DNA from: DASWJZ01 sp963739005
GTDB taxonomy: Bacteria > Pseudomonadota > Alphaproteobacteria > Rhizobiales > Afifellaceae
Direction: 5' to 3'
Assembly: GCA_963739005.1 (NCBI GenBank)
Contig: CAVTYQ010000008.1
Coordinates: 434,001-498,000, forward strand
Length of the DNA: 64,000 nt
Shown here: one piece after another, positions 17,206 to 27,008 of the stretch
Layout: each line of letters starts with the position of its first letter
Numbering within the stretch: the first letter of the stretch is position 1
Notes under the pieces: generated by a model
The model's database searches: none
Seen by the model: only the letters and a program-made list of their open reading frames with translations
Told to the model about the DNA's origin: nothing
Program-made: the position numbers and the translations under genes

Positions 17206-17883
17206 CTATTGAAGCGGCGCGGAGGGCGCGTTCGCCCCGGCCAGCGCCATCTCGGTGATCGTGATCAAGGTGCGCGCCCGCGTCGCGTGATCCGGCGCCT
17301 CAAGCAGCGCCTGCTTCTCCGGTGGTCCCCATGGGCTCATCATGGAGAGCGCCGTGACGAGGCCCGCATTCGAAGCTCGGTTCACGCTGTCCCAGTCGGC
17401 TTCGAGCTCGTTCGCCGTCAGGTAGTCGCGAAAGGCGCGAAGCAGCGCCGAACGGTCGACGGCATCTTCGCCGGAGAGCGGCTCGGTCAGGTCGGCGAAG
17501 GGTTCGACCGTGATCCGGCACTGACGGTAGGGGGTGATCGCGGTGATCTCCTCAACGACACGGAAGCGGCTGACGCCGGCGAGCACGATCGCGTAGCGCC
17601 CGTCGCCCGTCTCGGAGAATTGGGCGATGCGACCAAGGCATCCGACTTCGCAAAGCGGCGGCGCGGCGGCGCGCTCCGAGGCGTCGAGCGCGGGCTGGAT
17701 CATGCCGATCAACCGGTCGCCGCCCAACACCGCGTCGATCATCGCAAGATAGCGCGGCTCGAAGATGTTGAGCGGCATCTGACCGCTCGGCAGGAGCAGC
17801 GCGCCCGAAAGCGGAAACACCGGCACGCGGTCGGGTAGGTCGGCGGCGCCCTCATAGCGCTTGTTTCCTGCCACGACCGTCAT
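17206..17883 (-). CDS. LON substrate-binding-domain protein
   Basis: A 225-residue protein consisting only of the Lon N-terminal (LAN/PUA-like) domain: P-V-F-P-L-S-G-A-L-L-L-P, P-L-N-I-F-E-P-R-Y-L, C-L-G-R-I-A-Q and G-V-S-R-F-R-V. No AAA+ or protease domain is present, so it is a stand-alone substrate-recognition or adaptor-like protein of unknown partner. It sits 30 bases behind the thioredoxin/TPR gene and 13 before Trm112, a conserved alphaproteobacterial neighbourhood. Confidence 0.88.
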   Translation of the reverse strand: MTVVAGNKRYEGAADLPDRVPVFPLSGALLLPSGQMPLNIFEPRYLAMIDAVLGGDRLIGMIQPALDASERAAAPPLCEVGCLGRIAQFSETGDGRYAIVLAGVSRFRVVEEITAITPYRQCRITVEPFADLTEPLSGEDAVDRSALLRAFRDYLTANELEADWDSVNRASNAGLVTALSMMSPWGPPEKQALLEAPDHATRARTLITITEMALAGANAPSAPLQ

Positions 17884-17913
17884 CGCCGCGGTTCCTTTCT
17901 TGCGCTCCGGCGT

Positions 17914-18837
<924 letters not shown>

Positions 18838-18875
18838 TGAGGCTCCGTGTGGTCGCTCGTTCCTTACGCTCGCCC

Positions 18876-19418
18876 TTATGTGGCGGGTTTTTGCCGGCTT
18901 TCCAATGCTTCTTCGCCGGTTGCGTCACCGGAGACGGCGAGGACCCTCGGCGCATGGCCGGCGTGACGCAGGAAGGCGAGGAAATCGTCGCGGCCGATCG
19001 TGGTCGTGGCGACGTTCTCCAGCGGGTGGAAGTTCAGCTTTTCATGGCGAAGAAGCGCTGCGTCGAGGATCACGTCGACGCGCCCCGCTCTGTCGTTGAT
19101 GACGCCGAAGGGGGTGACCGAGCCGGGAACGACGCCGAGGAGCTCCACCAGCAATTCCGGCTTGCCGAAGGAAAGGCGCGCGCTCTCGATCCGCTTGTGC
19201 AGGGTCTTCATGTCGATCGCCGCGTGCTCTTCCGCGACGACGAGGAAGACCTGATCCTTCTTGTCCTTCAGAAAGAGGTTCTTGGTGTGCCCGCCGGGGA
19301 TCGCGCCGCGAAGCGCCCGGCTCTCCTCGACCGTGAAGAGCGGCGGGTGCTCGGCGGTCACGGTCCTGATGTTGAGCCCGTCCAGCATGGCGAAAAGGTC
19401 GGCGCGGGAGGCTCGCAT
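18876..19418 (-). CDS. Prolyl-tRNA editing protein (YbaK/ProX family)
   Basis: A 180-residue trans-editing domain that hydrolyses Ala- or Cys-charged tRNA-Pro. Motifs typical of the ProX branch are present: H-P-P-L-F-T-V-E-E-S, H-T-K-N-L-F-L-K-D-K-K, L-L-G-V-V-P-G-S-V-T-P-F-G-V-I-N and F-H-P-L-E-N-V-A-T. The catalytic Lys of K-N-L-F is kept. 38 bases upstream of the thioredoxin gene; the next feature downstream on the other side is tRNA-Gly. Confidence 0.88.
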   Translation of the reverse strand: MRASRADLFAMLDGLNIRTVTAEHPPLFTVEESRALRGAIPGGHTKNLFLKDKKDQVFLVVAEEHAAIDMKTLHKRIESARLSFGKPELLVELLGVVPGSVTPFGVINDRAGRVDVILDAALLRHEKLNFHPLENVATTTIGRDDFLAFLRHAGHAPRVLAVSGDATGEEALESRQKPAT

Positions 19419-19588
19419 CGGCGGACCTGGAACGGAAAAGCTCGGCGGCCGGCTTAGCGTTTCGCGGCGGTGCTGACAACTCGGCGGCCCGAAGCAGGGC
19501 GCGCCAGGCTTTGGGCTTGTTGCAATTCCGGGGGCCTTGCGTCATATACGCCGCCGGTGCCGGACCCATCCCGCCGGCGCCTTTTGTT

Positions 19589-19663
19589 GCGGGTGTAGCT
19601 CAGGGGTAGAGCACAACCTTGCCAAGGTTGGGGTCGAGGGTTCGAATCCCTTCGCCCGCTCCA
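19589..19663 (+). tRNA. tRNA-Gly (anticodon GCC)
   Basis: A 75-base cloverleaf with encoded CCA. Acceptor stem GCGGGTG pairs CGCCCGC; D-arm GCTC/GAGC; anticodon stem CAACC/GGTTG with loop TTGCCAA giving anticodon GCC; T-arm GAGGG-TTCGAAT-CCCTT. Discriminator base T. It marks the end of the conserved core block; mobile elements begin about 400 bases downstream. Confidence 0.97.
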
Positions 19664-19993
19664 AACTTTTCCTATTTAGTTCAATTAGTTAAGTCTTCAG
19701 GCCCATTTCTCCAGATGGATGCCGTTTATGGATTGGGTGCCGCGCGGGGTGCCGCATTTGGATCCGATCTTTCGCGCTGACAACGAAATTCTTCCACTGC
19801 ATGTCCTGGAAGGCGAAGGCGACGTTCAGGGCACGCTGCGCCGCCCGCCGCAGACACGCGACAGCACGCGCCAACTCGCCGGCGACGCCGGCGCCGGGGA
19901 GTCGACGTATCTTCAATATGACCGGAACATTCGCGACGAAGCGCTGGCTGAAGGATGTCGCGCACAACCGACCGGACCGTTGCTGGCGCCTTT
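19664..19993. other. Non-coding stretch between tRNA-Gly and the IS nest
   Basis: No ORF here has a recognisable family, consistent length or ribosome site. Open frames on both strands look like GC-driven shadows. I see no integrase and no second copy of the tRNA 3' end nearby, so I cannot call an integrated island, although the position (directly after a tRNA, before insertion sequences) is typical of one. Confidence 0.4.
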
Positions 19994-20079
19994 CAGATGT
20001 CGATGTAGGCGTCGACCATGTCCGAGTTCAGGCCCTTAGCGGACATGACGGGCACGGCTCGCCACGTCACAGTCTGACC
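19994..20079 (-). pseudogene. C-terminal remnant of an unknown protein cut off by the IS1182-like element
   Basis: On the minus strand a coding-like 28-codon tail ends in TGA at 19994 and runs without interruption into the left end of the IS at 20080. It reads T-W-R-A-V-P-V-M-S-A-K-G-L-N-S-D-M-V-D-A and ends Y-I-D-I. The residue mix and GC-rich third positions look like a real C-terminus, but I do not recognise the family. The rest of the gene is not on the other side of the IS nest in an obvious form. Confidence 0.35.
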
Positions 20080-20912
20080 GATTGTGTTGAAGAAGTCGGA
20101 TGCTGCCCGGATTGTCGGCGGCGGGTCAGTAAGGTCACCGAAGATGTCGGCGCTCGCGCCAGCGTCTATGCCGGCATCGGGATGAGCTTCGCGAGCTTCC
20201 TGAGGTTCTGGGCGGTGGCTGCGAGGTGGAACTCGTCGCGGGCGCCGTTTGGTCCTCGTAATCGGAGCCGGTCGAGTCTCAGGATACGCTTGAGGTGGGC
20301 GAACAGCATCTCGATCTTCTTCCTCTGGCGTCGCGAAGTGACGTAGGCGTCGGTGGTCGAGATGGCGCGGGCCATGTCGCGAGCGCCTTCATGGATCGAG
20401 CGGAGGATCTTCCGCGCCGGTGCCCTGGGGCAGCAGCGCGGTTTGAGGGCACAGGCATCGCAGTCTCGCTTGCTGGCGCGGTAGCGCATGAAGCCCTCGT
20501 CGTCCACGCCGTCCCGCGGCTCGGCAAAGTGGCGGCGGTACTGCCTGAGTTCCTTGCCGCCGGGACAGGTGTAGAGATCGCGCTCGTGGTCATAGGGGAA
20601 GTCCGCCCGCTCGAAGGTGCCGTCGCGACGTTCGGACTTGTCGAAGACGGGGATGTGGGGCTCGATGCCACGCTCGTGGACGAGCCAGCCGAGCATGGCC
20701 GCGGAGCCATAGGCGCTGTCGGCGGCGAGCCGCTCCGGATAGAGGCCGAAGCGGTCCTCCGAGCGTTCTATCATGGTGCGTGCAGCGCCGACCTCGGCCT
20801 GGCGGATGGCGCGACTTGCCTCGACATCGACGATGACGGCGTGATCGAGATCGATGAGGTAGTTGGCGGCGTAGGCGAAGAAGGCGTGCCCCTTCATCGC
20901 GCCGGTCCACTG

Positions 20913-22209
20913 GGGACTGTCGGAAGTTTTGTGCTGAGGCCGTCTGCGTCACTGAGTGACGAACCTTTCGCCGAACACGACGGCGAACTGGGTCCTGGCC
21001 TCGAACCATTCGCGCGGCGGCCGCTTCCACTCGTCGGCCTGGCGATCGAGGACCAGATATAGCAGCTTCATCGCCGCATCGTCATTGGGGAAGTGCCCGC
21101 GCGTTCGAACCGCGCGGCGCAGCTTGGAGTTCAGCGCCTCGATCGCATTGGTCGTGTAGATGATGCGGCGGACGCCTTCGGGGAAGGCGAAGAACGGCAC
21201 CACGTGCTCCCAGTTGCGCCGCCAGCTCAAGGCGATGGCCGGATACTTCTGGCCCCAGGGGCTCGCTTCGAACACTTCCAGGGCCTTCCGGCCGGCCTCG
21301 GCGTCGGTGGCCCGGTAGATGGCCCTGAGCGCCGGCATCACCGGCTTGCGGTCCTTCCACGACACGAACGCAAGCGAGTGGCGGATCAGGTGTACGATGC
21401 AGGTCTGCACCACCGTGTCGGGGAACACGGTGGTGATCGCCTCGGGGAAGCCCTTCAGGCCATCGACCACGGCGATCAGGATGTCGCTGACGCCGCGGTT
21501 CTTCAGCTCGTTCATGACACGCAGCCAGAACTTGGCGCCCTCCGTCTGCTCGATCCAGATGCCCAGTATCGCCTTCGTGCCGTCGGCCAGGATCCCGAGC
21601 GCGATGTAGACCGCTTTGTTCCTGACGAAGCCCTCGTCCCTGATCTTCACCCGGATCGCATCGAAGAAGACCAGCGGATAGCAGGCCTCCAGCGGCCGGC
21701 CCTGCCATTCGGCGACCTCCTCCAGGACGGCGTCGGTGACGGCCGAGATCAGGTCGGGCGAGACGTCGATGCCGTAGAGCTCCTCCAGGTGGCCGCGGAT
21801 CTCCCGCACGCTCATGCCGCGTGCATACATGGAGATGATCTTGTCGTCGAAATCCGGGAAGCGGCGCTGGTATTTGGCGATCAGCTTCGGATCGAAGGTG
21901 CCGGAGCGATCGCGGGGGATCGTCAGCCGCATCTTCGAGGTGCCGGTCAGAACCGACTTCTGCGAGCTGCCGTTGCGGCGATTGGCGTTGCCTTCGGCGC
22001 GCTCTTCCCCAAGGTGCTCGTCGAGCTCGGCGTTCAGAATGCGCTCCGACAGCGCCTTCTTCAGCTCGTCAACAAGACCGTCCTTGGCAAACACCTCCTG
22101 CGGATCGCGGCCCGCCAGAAGCTGCTCCAGAAGCTCTTTCTCGATAGCCATGTGATGATTTTCCTCTTTTCATCATCATGGCCTCACGCACACAATTCCT
22201 GACAGTCCC
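20913..22209 (-). mobile_element. IS256-family insertion sequence inside the IS1182-like copy
   Basis: 1297 bp with inverted ends GGGACTGTCGGAAGTTTTGTG-like (left) and GGGACTGTCAGGAATTGTGTG-like (right complement), sharing GGGACTGTC at the tips. Flanked by an exact 8-bp target duplication GTCCACTG (20905-20912 and 22210-22217), the size typical of IS256. The uninterrupted target sequence is seen in the other two IS1182-like copies. Confidence 0.92.
20949..22151 (-). CDS. IS256-family (mutator-type) transposase
   Basis: A complete 400-residue DDE transposase. N-terminal region with L-L-A-G-R-D-P-Q-E-V-F and A-E-L-D-E-H-L-G; then I-S-M-Y-A-R-G-M-S-V-R-E-I, catalytic Asp in V-F-F-D-A-I-R-V-K-I, second Asp in V-D-G-L-K-G-F, the C-x2-H signature Q-T-C-I-V-H-L-I-R, and the Glu in T-T-N-A-I-E-A-L-N. 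These are the hallmarks of the mutator/IS256 group. Length and frame look fully functional, and the intact ends and duplication suggest a recent insertion. Confidence 0.95.
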   Translation of the reverse strand: MAIEKELLEQLLAGRDPQEVFAKDGLVDELKKALSERILNAELDEHLGEERAEGNANRRNGSSQKSVLTGTSKMRLTIPRDRSGTFDPKLIAKYQRRFPDFDDKIISMYARGMSVREIRGHLEELYGIDVSPDLISAVTDAVLEEVAEWQGRPLEACYPLVFFDAIRVKIRDEGFVRNKAVYIALGILADGTKAILGIWIEQTEGAKFWLRVMNELKNRGVSDILIAVVDGLKGFPEAITTVFPDTVVQTCIVHLIRHSLAFVSWKDRKPVMPALRAIYRATDAEAGRKALEVFEASPWGQKYPAIALSWRRNWEHVVPFFAFPEGVRRIIYTTNAIEALNSKLRRAVRTRGHFPNDDAAMKLLYLVLDRQADEWKRPPREWFEARTQFAVVFGERFVTQ

Positions 22210-23076
22210 GTCCACTGCGCCGCCGGGTCCGACTTCGACACGAACTTCGGCTTCACTGGGCTCGCCGCGCCCCAGGCTGCATCATCAAGCGTGTCGAGGG
22301 TACTCCCGCACCGACCGGCGGCTCGCGGCGAGTGCGTTCCAATCGACATCGTCCGACTCTTCCGTCGAGCGCTGGCGGTTGGCGTCGGCGTGGATCAGGC
22401 TGGCGTCGGTGGCGAAGCCCTCGCCGCCGACCAAGCCCTCCGCCATGCAGCGCCGGACCGTCGCCTCGAACAGCTCGCGCAGAAGGTCACTGTCGCGGAA
22501 GCGGCCGTGGCGGGTCTTCGAGAAGGTCGAGTGATCAGGGACGTCGCCCTCGAGGCCGAGCCGGCAGAACCAGCGATAGGCGAGGTTGAGATGCACCTCC
22601 TCGCACAGCCGCCGTTCCGAGCGGATCCCGAAGCAGTAACCGACTATCAGCATCCGGATCATCAGCTCGGGATCGATCGAGGGCCGGCCGATCGGGCTGT
22701 AGAAGGACCGAAGATGCTGCCGGATTCCCGACAGGTCGACGAAGCGGTCAATCGAGCGAAGCAGGTGCTCGGAGGGGACGTGGCCATCCAGGCTGAACTC
22801 ATAGAACAGCGCCTCCTGCATCACCGACCGCTCGCCCATCATCGCCGAATCCTCCTGCACCCAAGAGGACTGAATCAGGACTTCACACCGCCAGCAACGC
22901 CGACTTTTTCAACAAAATCGACCCGAAGGCGACATTGAGGCCGTGCCTGACGCAAGGTTATGATCTCGGCTTCCGAACCGGAGCCTCAGTATCACGCGAT
23001 ATGATCTTACCGCGGAGTGGAGTTCGCAAAACGAACCTATATCGGCGTGTCACTCCCCAAGGGGATTGTCAGCAAT

Positions 23077-24459
23077 TCAGTCCGGCACCGGGGGTTCGAT
23101 GGGGCGCTCAGGGTCGCTGAAGCCCTGTAAATCGGTCGGCTTGAGTCGGTACTGACGCGAGTAGCGAGGCGGGGCGTCCAGAATCTCAGGCGCGTGACCG
23201 CCTTCGATCTCCGCAATCCAGGCCAGCAGTCTGGCTTTCAGTTCGTCGGCGACGCCGCGGAACGCTGTCAGGCCCGCCAAATTGACCATCTCGTGCGGGT
23301 CGCTGTCGAGATCGTAGAGATAGGTCTCGCGGTAGACTTCCGAGCGCGGTGAGTCCTTGTCGTATTCTGACGTCACGCCGTACTTCCAGCGGTGGGTGCG
23401 GAGCGCGCGGCCTGTTTCAGTCTCGCTGATCTGGAAGAAGATGTCCTGGCGCCACGGCGCCCGCGCATCGCGCACGACAGGCATGATCGACAGGCCTGCC
23501 ATCCCGTCCGGCACGGCAAGCCCCGCGGCGTCGATCAGTGTCGGTGCTACGTCGATCGTGCTGAACAGCGCATGCACCTGCCCTCCCGCATTAAAGCCCG
23601 GACCGGTGATCATCGTCGGCACGCGCACCGCGCTCTCGTGGCACGAACGCTTGTATTCGCTGTTGCGAGTCTTGAAGTGGCAGGCGTGGTCGGAGGTGAA
23701 CATGACTATCGTGTTGTCGGCCATGTCTAGGCTCTTCAGCGCGTCCATCAATCGTCCGAAGGCCTCGTCGAGCCGCTTCACCATCCCGTAGTAGCCGCCG
23801 AGGTGCCAGGTGCTTGTACCCTTCAGCGTGGCGAGGTCAGGCGGCGTCCAGAGCTTCGCTGTCATCTCGTCGCGGTAGCCCTCGGGCGGCGGGTAGTCGT
23901 CGACGTGGTTTTGATGGTGCGGCTCTAGGAACGAGACGAAGAGGAAGAACGGCTCGTTCTGGTGGGCGTCGCAGTAGCGGATCGCGGCGTCGGTGATCGC
24001 GTCCACCCGATAGCCGGGCAGCTTTGTGCGCTTGTCCTCGGTGTCGTAGAGCACGCAGTCGTAAGCGTCCGAACAGAACTCCAGCAGGTTCGCCGCCAGC
24101 CAGGTCTGGTAGCCGCCGCGCTCTTTTTTCGGCACCGGGTCGCTGCCGCCTAGATGCCACTTGCCGATATAGGCGGTCTTGTAGCCATTCCGCGCGAAGA
24201 CCTTGGCCATGGTCTCCGCGTCGTCGGCGAGCGGAATGCCATTGCGGAACACGCCCGTCTGGGTCGCGAACAACCCTGTCTGCATCGACGACCGCGCCGG
24301 GCCGCAGAGCGGCTGGCTCGTGAAGGAATGGTACATATGCGTGCCGGCGCGCGCGAGGCGGTCGAAATTGGGCGTCAGGCCCATGGGGTTGCCGTGCACG
24401 CCCATAGTGTCATGCCGTTGCTGGTCGGTGAAGAACACAATGACATTCGGCGCGGTCAT
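23077..24459 (-). CDS. Type I sulfatase (formylglycine-dependent)
   Basis: A 460-residue alkaline-phosphatase-fold sulfatase. N-terminal metal motif V-I-V-F-F-T-D-Q-Q-R; formylglycine site C-G-P-A-R with Cys52 (C-x-P-x-R), followed by Q-T-G; Y-I-G-K-W-H-L-G; and the metal site F-T-S-D-H-A. No signal peptide, so it is probably cytoplasmic, acting on imported sulfated substrates or sulfate esters. It requires a formylglycine-generating enzyme, and none is visible in the window. Stops are convergent with nothing; the LysR gene lies directly upstream on the same strand (84 bases), so it may be the last gene of a LysR-sulfatase transcript. Confidence 0.88.
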   Translation of the reverse strand: MTAPNVIVFFTDQQRHDTMGVHGNPMGLTPNFDRLARAGTHMYHSFTSQPLCGPARSSMQTGLFATQTGVFRNGIPLADDAETMAKVFARNGYKTAYIGKWHLGGSDPVPKKERGGYQTWLAANLLEFCSDAYDCVLYDTEDKRTKLPGYRVDAITDAAIRYCDAHQNEPFFLFVSFLEPHHQNHVDDYPPPEGYRDEMTAKLWTPPDLATLKGTSTWHLGGYYGMVKRLDEAFGRLMDALKSLDMADNTIVMFTSDHACHFKTRNSEYKRSCHESAVRVPTMITGPGFNAGGQVHALFSTIDVAPTLIDAAGLAVPDGMAGLSIMPVVRDARAPWRQDIFFQISETETGRALRTHRWKYGVTSEYDKDSPRSEVYRETYLYDLDSDPHEMVNLAGLTAFRGVADELKARLLAWIAEIEGGHAPEILDAPPRYSRQYRLKPTDLQGFSDPERPIEPPVPD

Positions 24460-24519
24460 GACTTGGTGTCTCCTCGGCTCCCCGGCTCCGCAGCAGCATA
24501 GGCAGACCGCCTTGTTCGG

Positions 24520-24531
24520 AAAAATGATATA
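24520..24531 (+). promoter_or_regulatory. Candidate LysR site upstream of the sulfatase gene
   Basis: AAAAATGATATA in the 84-base gap between the LysR and sulfatase genes. The same 12-mer occurs inverted at 25492-25503 in front of the ABC operon. Over 35 bases the two sites agree at 25 positions, including a shared ATAACC end, and each contains a dyad. Not experimentally known. Confidence 0.4.
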
Positions 24532-24543
24532 ACTTGCCGCCGA

Positions 24544-25464
24544 TCATAACCTAGGAGAATGGTCGAGCAGGTATTCGCCGGCCAATGCCCGCACTAGAGC
24601 CAGCGAGCGCATCAGGATCGGATAGCCACGATGCGAACGGCGATACCAGGCACCGGAGTCGAACCGCCAGATTGGCTCGTCGAGCGTCAGCATCACCAGC
24701 CCTGCCTCCTCCGCGAGGTCGCGGACGAACGAGCTGGCGGGCGTCACGAATTCTGTGCCCGCGACGACCCGGAAGCTGGCCATGAGCGAGTCGATCTGCA
24801 TGACGACGTCGGGTTCGGGCAGCATGTTGTCGGCGCACCAGGCCTGGAGTCGCCCGGTCATCAGGTGGTCGCGCTGATAGACCACCCATCTCCGCCCGGC
24901 GAGATCGCCGGGCGCGACCCGTGCGGAGCGCGCCAGACTGCTCTTCTGGCAACAATAGGCCGTGATCTCGACCCTTAGAATGGTCTCGGTTTCAATCCCC
25001 TCGGCGGGCACCTCCAGGAAGGCGCCCAGCAACAGGTCCAGCTCGCCGTTCATCAGTCTCGGCAGGGCGTTCTGCGCCACCTCGAAATCCAGCGAGAAGC
25101 GGGTGCCGGGAAATTCATAGCTCAGCTGTTTGACCATGTCGGGCGCCACCGCGGAGTGATACGCGGTGCCGGCGGCGATGCGGAACTCAGGCATGGCGCC
25201 TGCGGAGTGGAGGTGGATCTCCTCCTGGGCCTGCTGGTAATGCATCTCGATCAGCCGGGCCCGCTCCAATAGCAGCCGTCCCGCCGCGGTCAGCCCCATA
25301 CCCTTGGCCGAGCGGTCGAACAGCTTGGTCTCGAAATCCTGCTCGAGCCTTCGGATCGTTTTGGTGAGCGCCGGCTGTGTGAGCCCCAGACGGCCCGCTG
25401 CTGCCGTCAGGTTGCCGGCCTGCGCGACGGCAAGAAAAGCGCGGAGGTTCCGATCCATCCTCAT
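24544..25464 (-). CDS. LysR-family transcriptional regulator
   Basis: A 306-residue LysR regulator. Residues 3-62 form the winged helix (L-R-A-F-L-A-V-A-Q-A-G-N-L-T-A-A-A, then L-T-Q-P-A-L-T-K-T-I-R-R-L-E), followed by a linker helix and a periplasmic-binding-like effector domain. It is divergent from the sugar-ABC operon starting at 25641 and upstream of a sulfatase, the classical arrangement for a LysR that activates adjacent genes in response to a pathway intermediate. Similar AT-rich sites precede both targets (see regulatory sites). Confidence 0.92.
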   Translation of the reverse strand: MRMDRNLRAFLAVAQAGNLTAAAGRLGLTQPALTKTIRRLEQDFETKLFDRSAKGMGLTAAGRLLLERARLIEMHYQQAQEEIHLHSAGAMPEFRIAAGTAYHSAVAPDMVKQLSYEFPGTRFSLDFEVAQNALPRLMNGELDLLLGAFLEVPAEGIETETILRVEITAYCCQKSSLARSARVAPGDLAGRRWVVYQRDHLMTGRLQAWCADNMLPEPDVVMQIDSLMASFRVVAGTEFVTPASSFVRDLAEEAGLVMLTLDEPIWRFDSGAWYRRSHRGYPILMRSLALVRALAGEYLLDHSPRL

Positions 25465-25491
25465 TCCCTGAGGTTATCGACCGGCACACGA

Positions 25492-25503
25492 TATATCATT
25501 TTT
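25492..25503 (-). promoter_or_regulatory. Candidate LysR site in the lysR / ABC-operon divergent promoter
   Basis: Reverse complement of the AAAAATGATATA found at 24520-24531. It lies between the divergent LysR gene (start 25464) and the binding-protein gene (start 25641), where a LysR-type operator is expected. A TATCG-N9-CGATA dyad overlaps it. Confidence 0.4.
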
Positions 25504-25640
25504 CTGTTGTTGGCGTGGGGGCTATGCTTCCGATGCGTCGCGTCAGCTTGGCGTTCGGCGGGGCCGGGTTGTCGCACGCTTGCGGTAGCGCCACACAAAC
25601 AACAGGGAGCCGGAGCGGGCCGGGCCCAAGGGAGGACCAG

Positions 25641-26996
25641 ATGAAATCAAAACAAATTCCGCGCTGGCTTGCAGCGGTTGCTGGCGTTGCAGCGCTGGCC
25701 ACTCCGGCCGCCGCGGCGAGCTTTCTCGATGTGGGCCAGCAGGCCCCGATCACGATCCTGATCAACGCGTCGCCGTGGTACAATGGCTTCGAGGCTGTGG
25801 TCGGGATGTACGAGGAGCAGACCGGCAACAAGGTCAACCTCGAGGTCACGCCGTTCCCGGGAATGCTGGAAAAGACGCGCTCGGCGGTTCGCTCGGGCGG
25901 AACAAGCCCGCTCGATCTCGTCAACATCACCAGCTCGAACGTCGTCGAGTTCTACGCCGGCGGGTTCCTGGAACCGCTGCAGGATATCGACCCGACCTTC
26001 GAAGTGCCGAAGGAGGTGCTTGGGCTCGACGACGCAGGCTGCTGGGATGAGGCGAAGCAGTTCCGCATCTGCTCGTCGGGCAAGCTGATGGGCTACACGC
26101 CCAATGGCAACATCGAGCTCTTCTACTATCGAAAGGACATCTTCGACGAGAAGGGCCTGAAGGTGCCGACGACCTTCGATGACGTCATCGCCAACTGCAA
26201 AGTGCTGCACGACCCGCCGAACACCTACGGCTACCTCGTGCGCGGCGAGAAGGGCGACTCGATCTGGTACGACATGAACGCCTTCCTCCTCGCCTACGGC
26301 GCGTCGGTCGAGAAGGACGCGCCAAACGGGGACTTCACCGTCACCATCAACAGCCCCGAGGCAAAGCAGGCACTGGACAAGTTCCTCGAGGTCGAAGCGG
26401 CGTGCGGGCCTGAGAACAAGGCTTCGCTGGGCCAGGGCGACCTGATCCAGCTGATGCAGACCGGCAAGGGAATGCAGGGTCAGGCCGTGGTCGCGGCGTT
26501 CCCGAATTTCGACAACCCGCAGAAGTCGGCGGTCGTCGGAAAGATCAACGCCGCCATGCTCCCGCGCGCCACGCCCGACGGCAAGCCCGGCGTCGCCATC
26601 GGCAGCTGGGTCTTCGCGATCCCGAAGAACGCTTCGGACGAGGGAAAGAAAGGCGCGCTCGCCTTCTCGAGGTGGTTCCTGACCTACGACGCCCAGTATG
26701 CCTATGCCGAAGCTGGCGGCATCCCTGTGCGCACTGATGTCTTCGCCTCGGATCTGAAGGAAAAGCCGGAGTTCCGCTGGATGCAGGCTTACCTCGATGA
26801 GATTCAGTACGGCCGGCAGATGCTCGGCTATTCGGAGGGGCCGTCGGTGAACCAGATCCTCGGGCTGCGCTTCAATCAGGCGCTGGCGGGCGAATTGAGC
26901 TCGGGCGCTGCGCTGAACCGCGCTGCCGAAGACCTGCGCGACCTATTCCAGAAGGACGGCCGCAAGACCGGGATGCTGCCGCCGCTTCCCGAGTAA
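25641..26996 (+). CDS. Sugar ABC transporter substrate-binding protein (family 1)
   Basis: A 451-residue MalE/UgpB-type binding protein. The ATG at 25641 follows a GGAGG ribosome site and opens a Sec signal peptide (M-K-S-K-Q-I-P-R-W-L-A-A-V-A-G-V-A-A-L-A) ending at A-A-A-S. The mature protein has the family pattern: P-W-Y-N-G-F-E-A-V, a D-L-V-N-I segment, a central Y-Y-R-K-D-I-F-D-E-K-G-L hinge, and the C-terminal Trp/Tyr-rich ligand wall. First gene of the seven-gene plus-strand run 25641-34111. Ligand unknown; sulfatase neighbours suggest a sulfated or decorated sugar. Confidence 0.9.
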   Translation: MKSKQIPRWLAAVAGVAALATPAAAASFLDVGQQAPITILINASPWYNGFEAVVGMYEEQTGNKVNLEVTPFPGMLEKTRSAVRSGGTSPLDLVNITSSNVVEFYAGGFLEPLQDIDPTFEVPKEVLGLDDAGCWDEAKQFRICSSGKLMGYTPNGNIELFYYRKDIFDEKGLKVPTTFDDVIANCKVLHDPPNTYGYLVRGEKGDSIWYDMNAFLLAYGASVEKDAPNGDFTVTINSPEAKQALDKFLEVEAACGPENKASLGQGDLIQLMQTGKGMQGQAVVAAFPNFDNPQKSAVVGKINAAMLPRATPDGKPGVAIGSWVFAIPKNASDEGKKGALAFSRWFLTYDAQYAYAEAGGIPVRTDVFASDLKEKPEFRWMQAYLDEIQYGRQMLGYSEGPSVNQILGLRFNQALAGELSSGAALNRAAEDLRDLFQKDGRKTGMLPPLPE

Positions 26997-27008
26997 GTCC
27001 AGACGGGT

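Larger units (their letters stand above)
20166..22860 (-). pseudogene. IS1182-like transposase, copy 1, disrupted by an inserted IS and a 1-bp frameshift
   Basis: The same 462-residue transposase as at 34366 and 38113. Here the N-terminal part (to R-S-V-R-E-Y) is read from 22860, then one extra base near 22296 shifts the frame. About 80 bases on, the coding sequence is split by the IS256-type element (20913-22209). The C-terminal half is intact from 20897 down to 20166. It cannot make an active protein; it could still be mobilised in trans by the other copies because both ends are present. Confidence 0.9.
20080..22919 (-). mobile_element. IS1182-like insertion sequence, copy 1, interrupted by an IS256-type element
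   Basis: Ends match the two intact copies: left GATTGTGTTGAAGAAGTCGG, right complement GATTTTGTTGAAAAAGTCGG (18 of 20 identical inverted repeats). Flanked by GACC at 20076-20079 and 22920-22923, a 4-bp target duplication. Intact copies are 1534 bp; this one is that plus a 1297-bp IS256-type insert, its 8-bp duplication and one extra base in the transposase gene (GAGGG versus GAGG near 22296). Confidence 0.9.

Noticed and set aside
19689..19967. 92-residue minus-strand ORF after tRNA-Gly
   Set aside because: No recognised domain and no ribosome site; competing frames are equally open.
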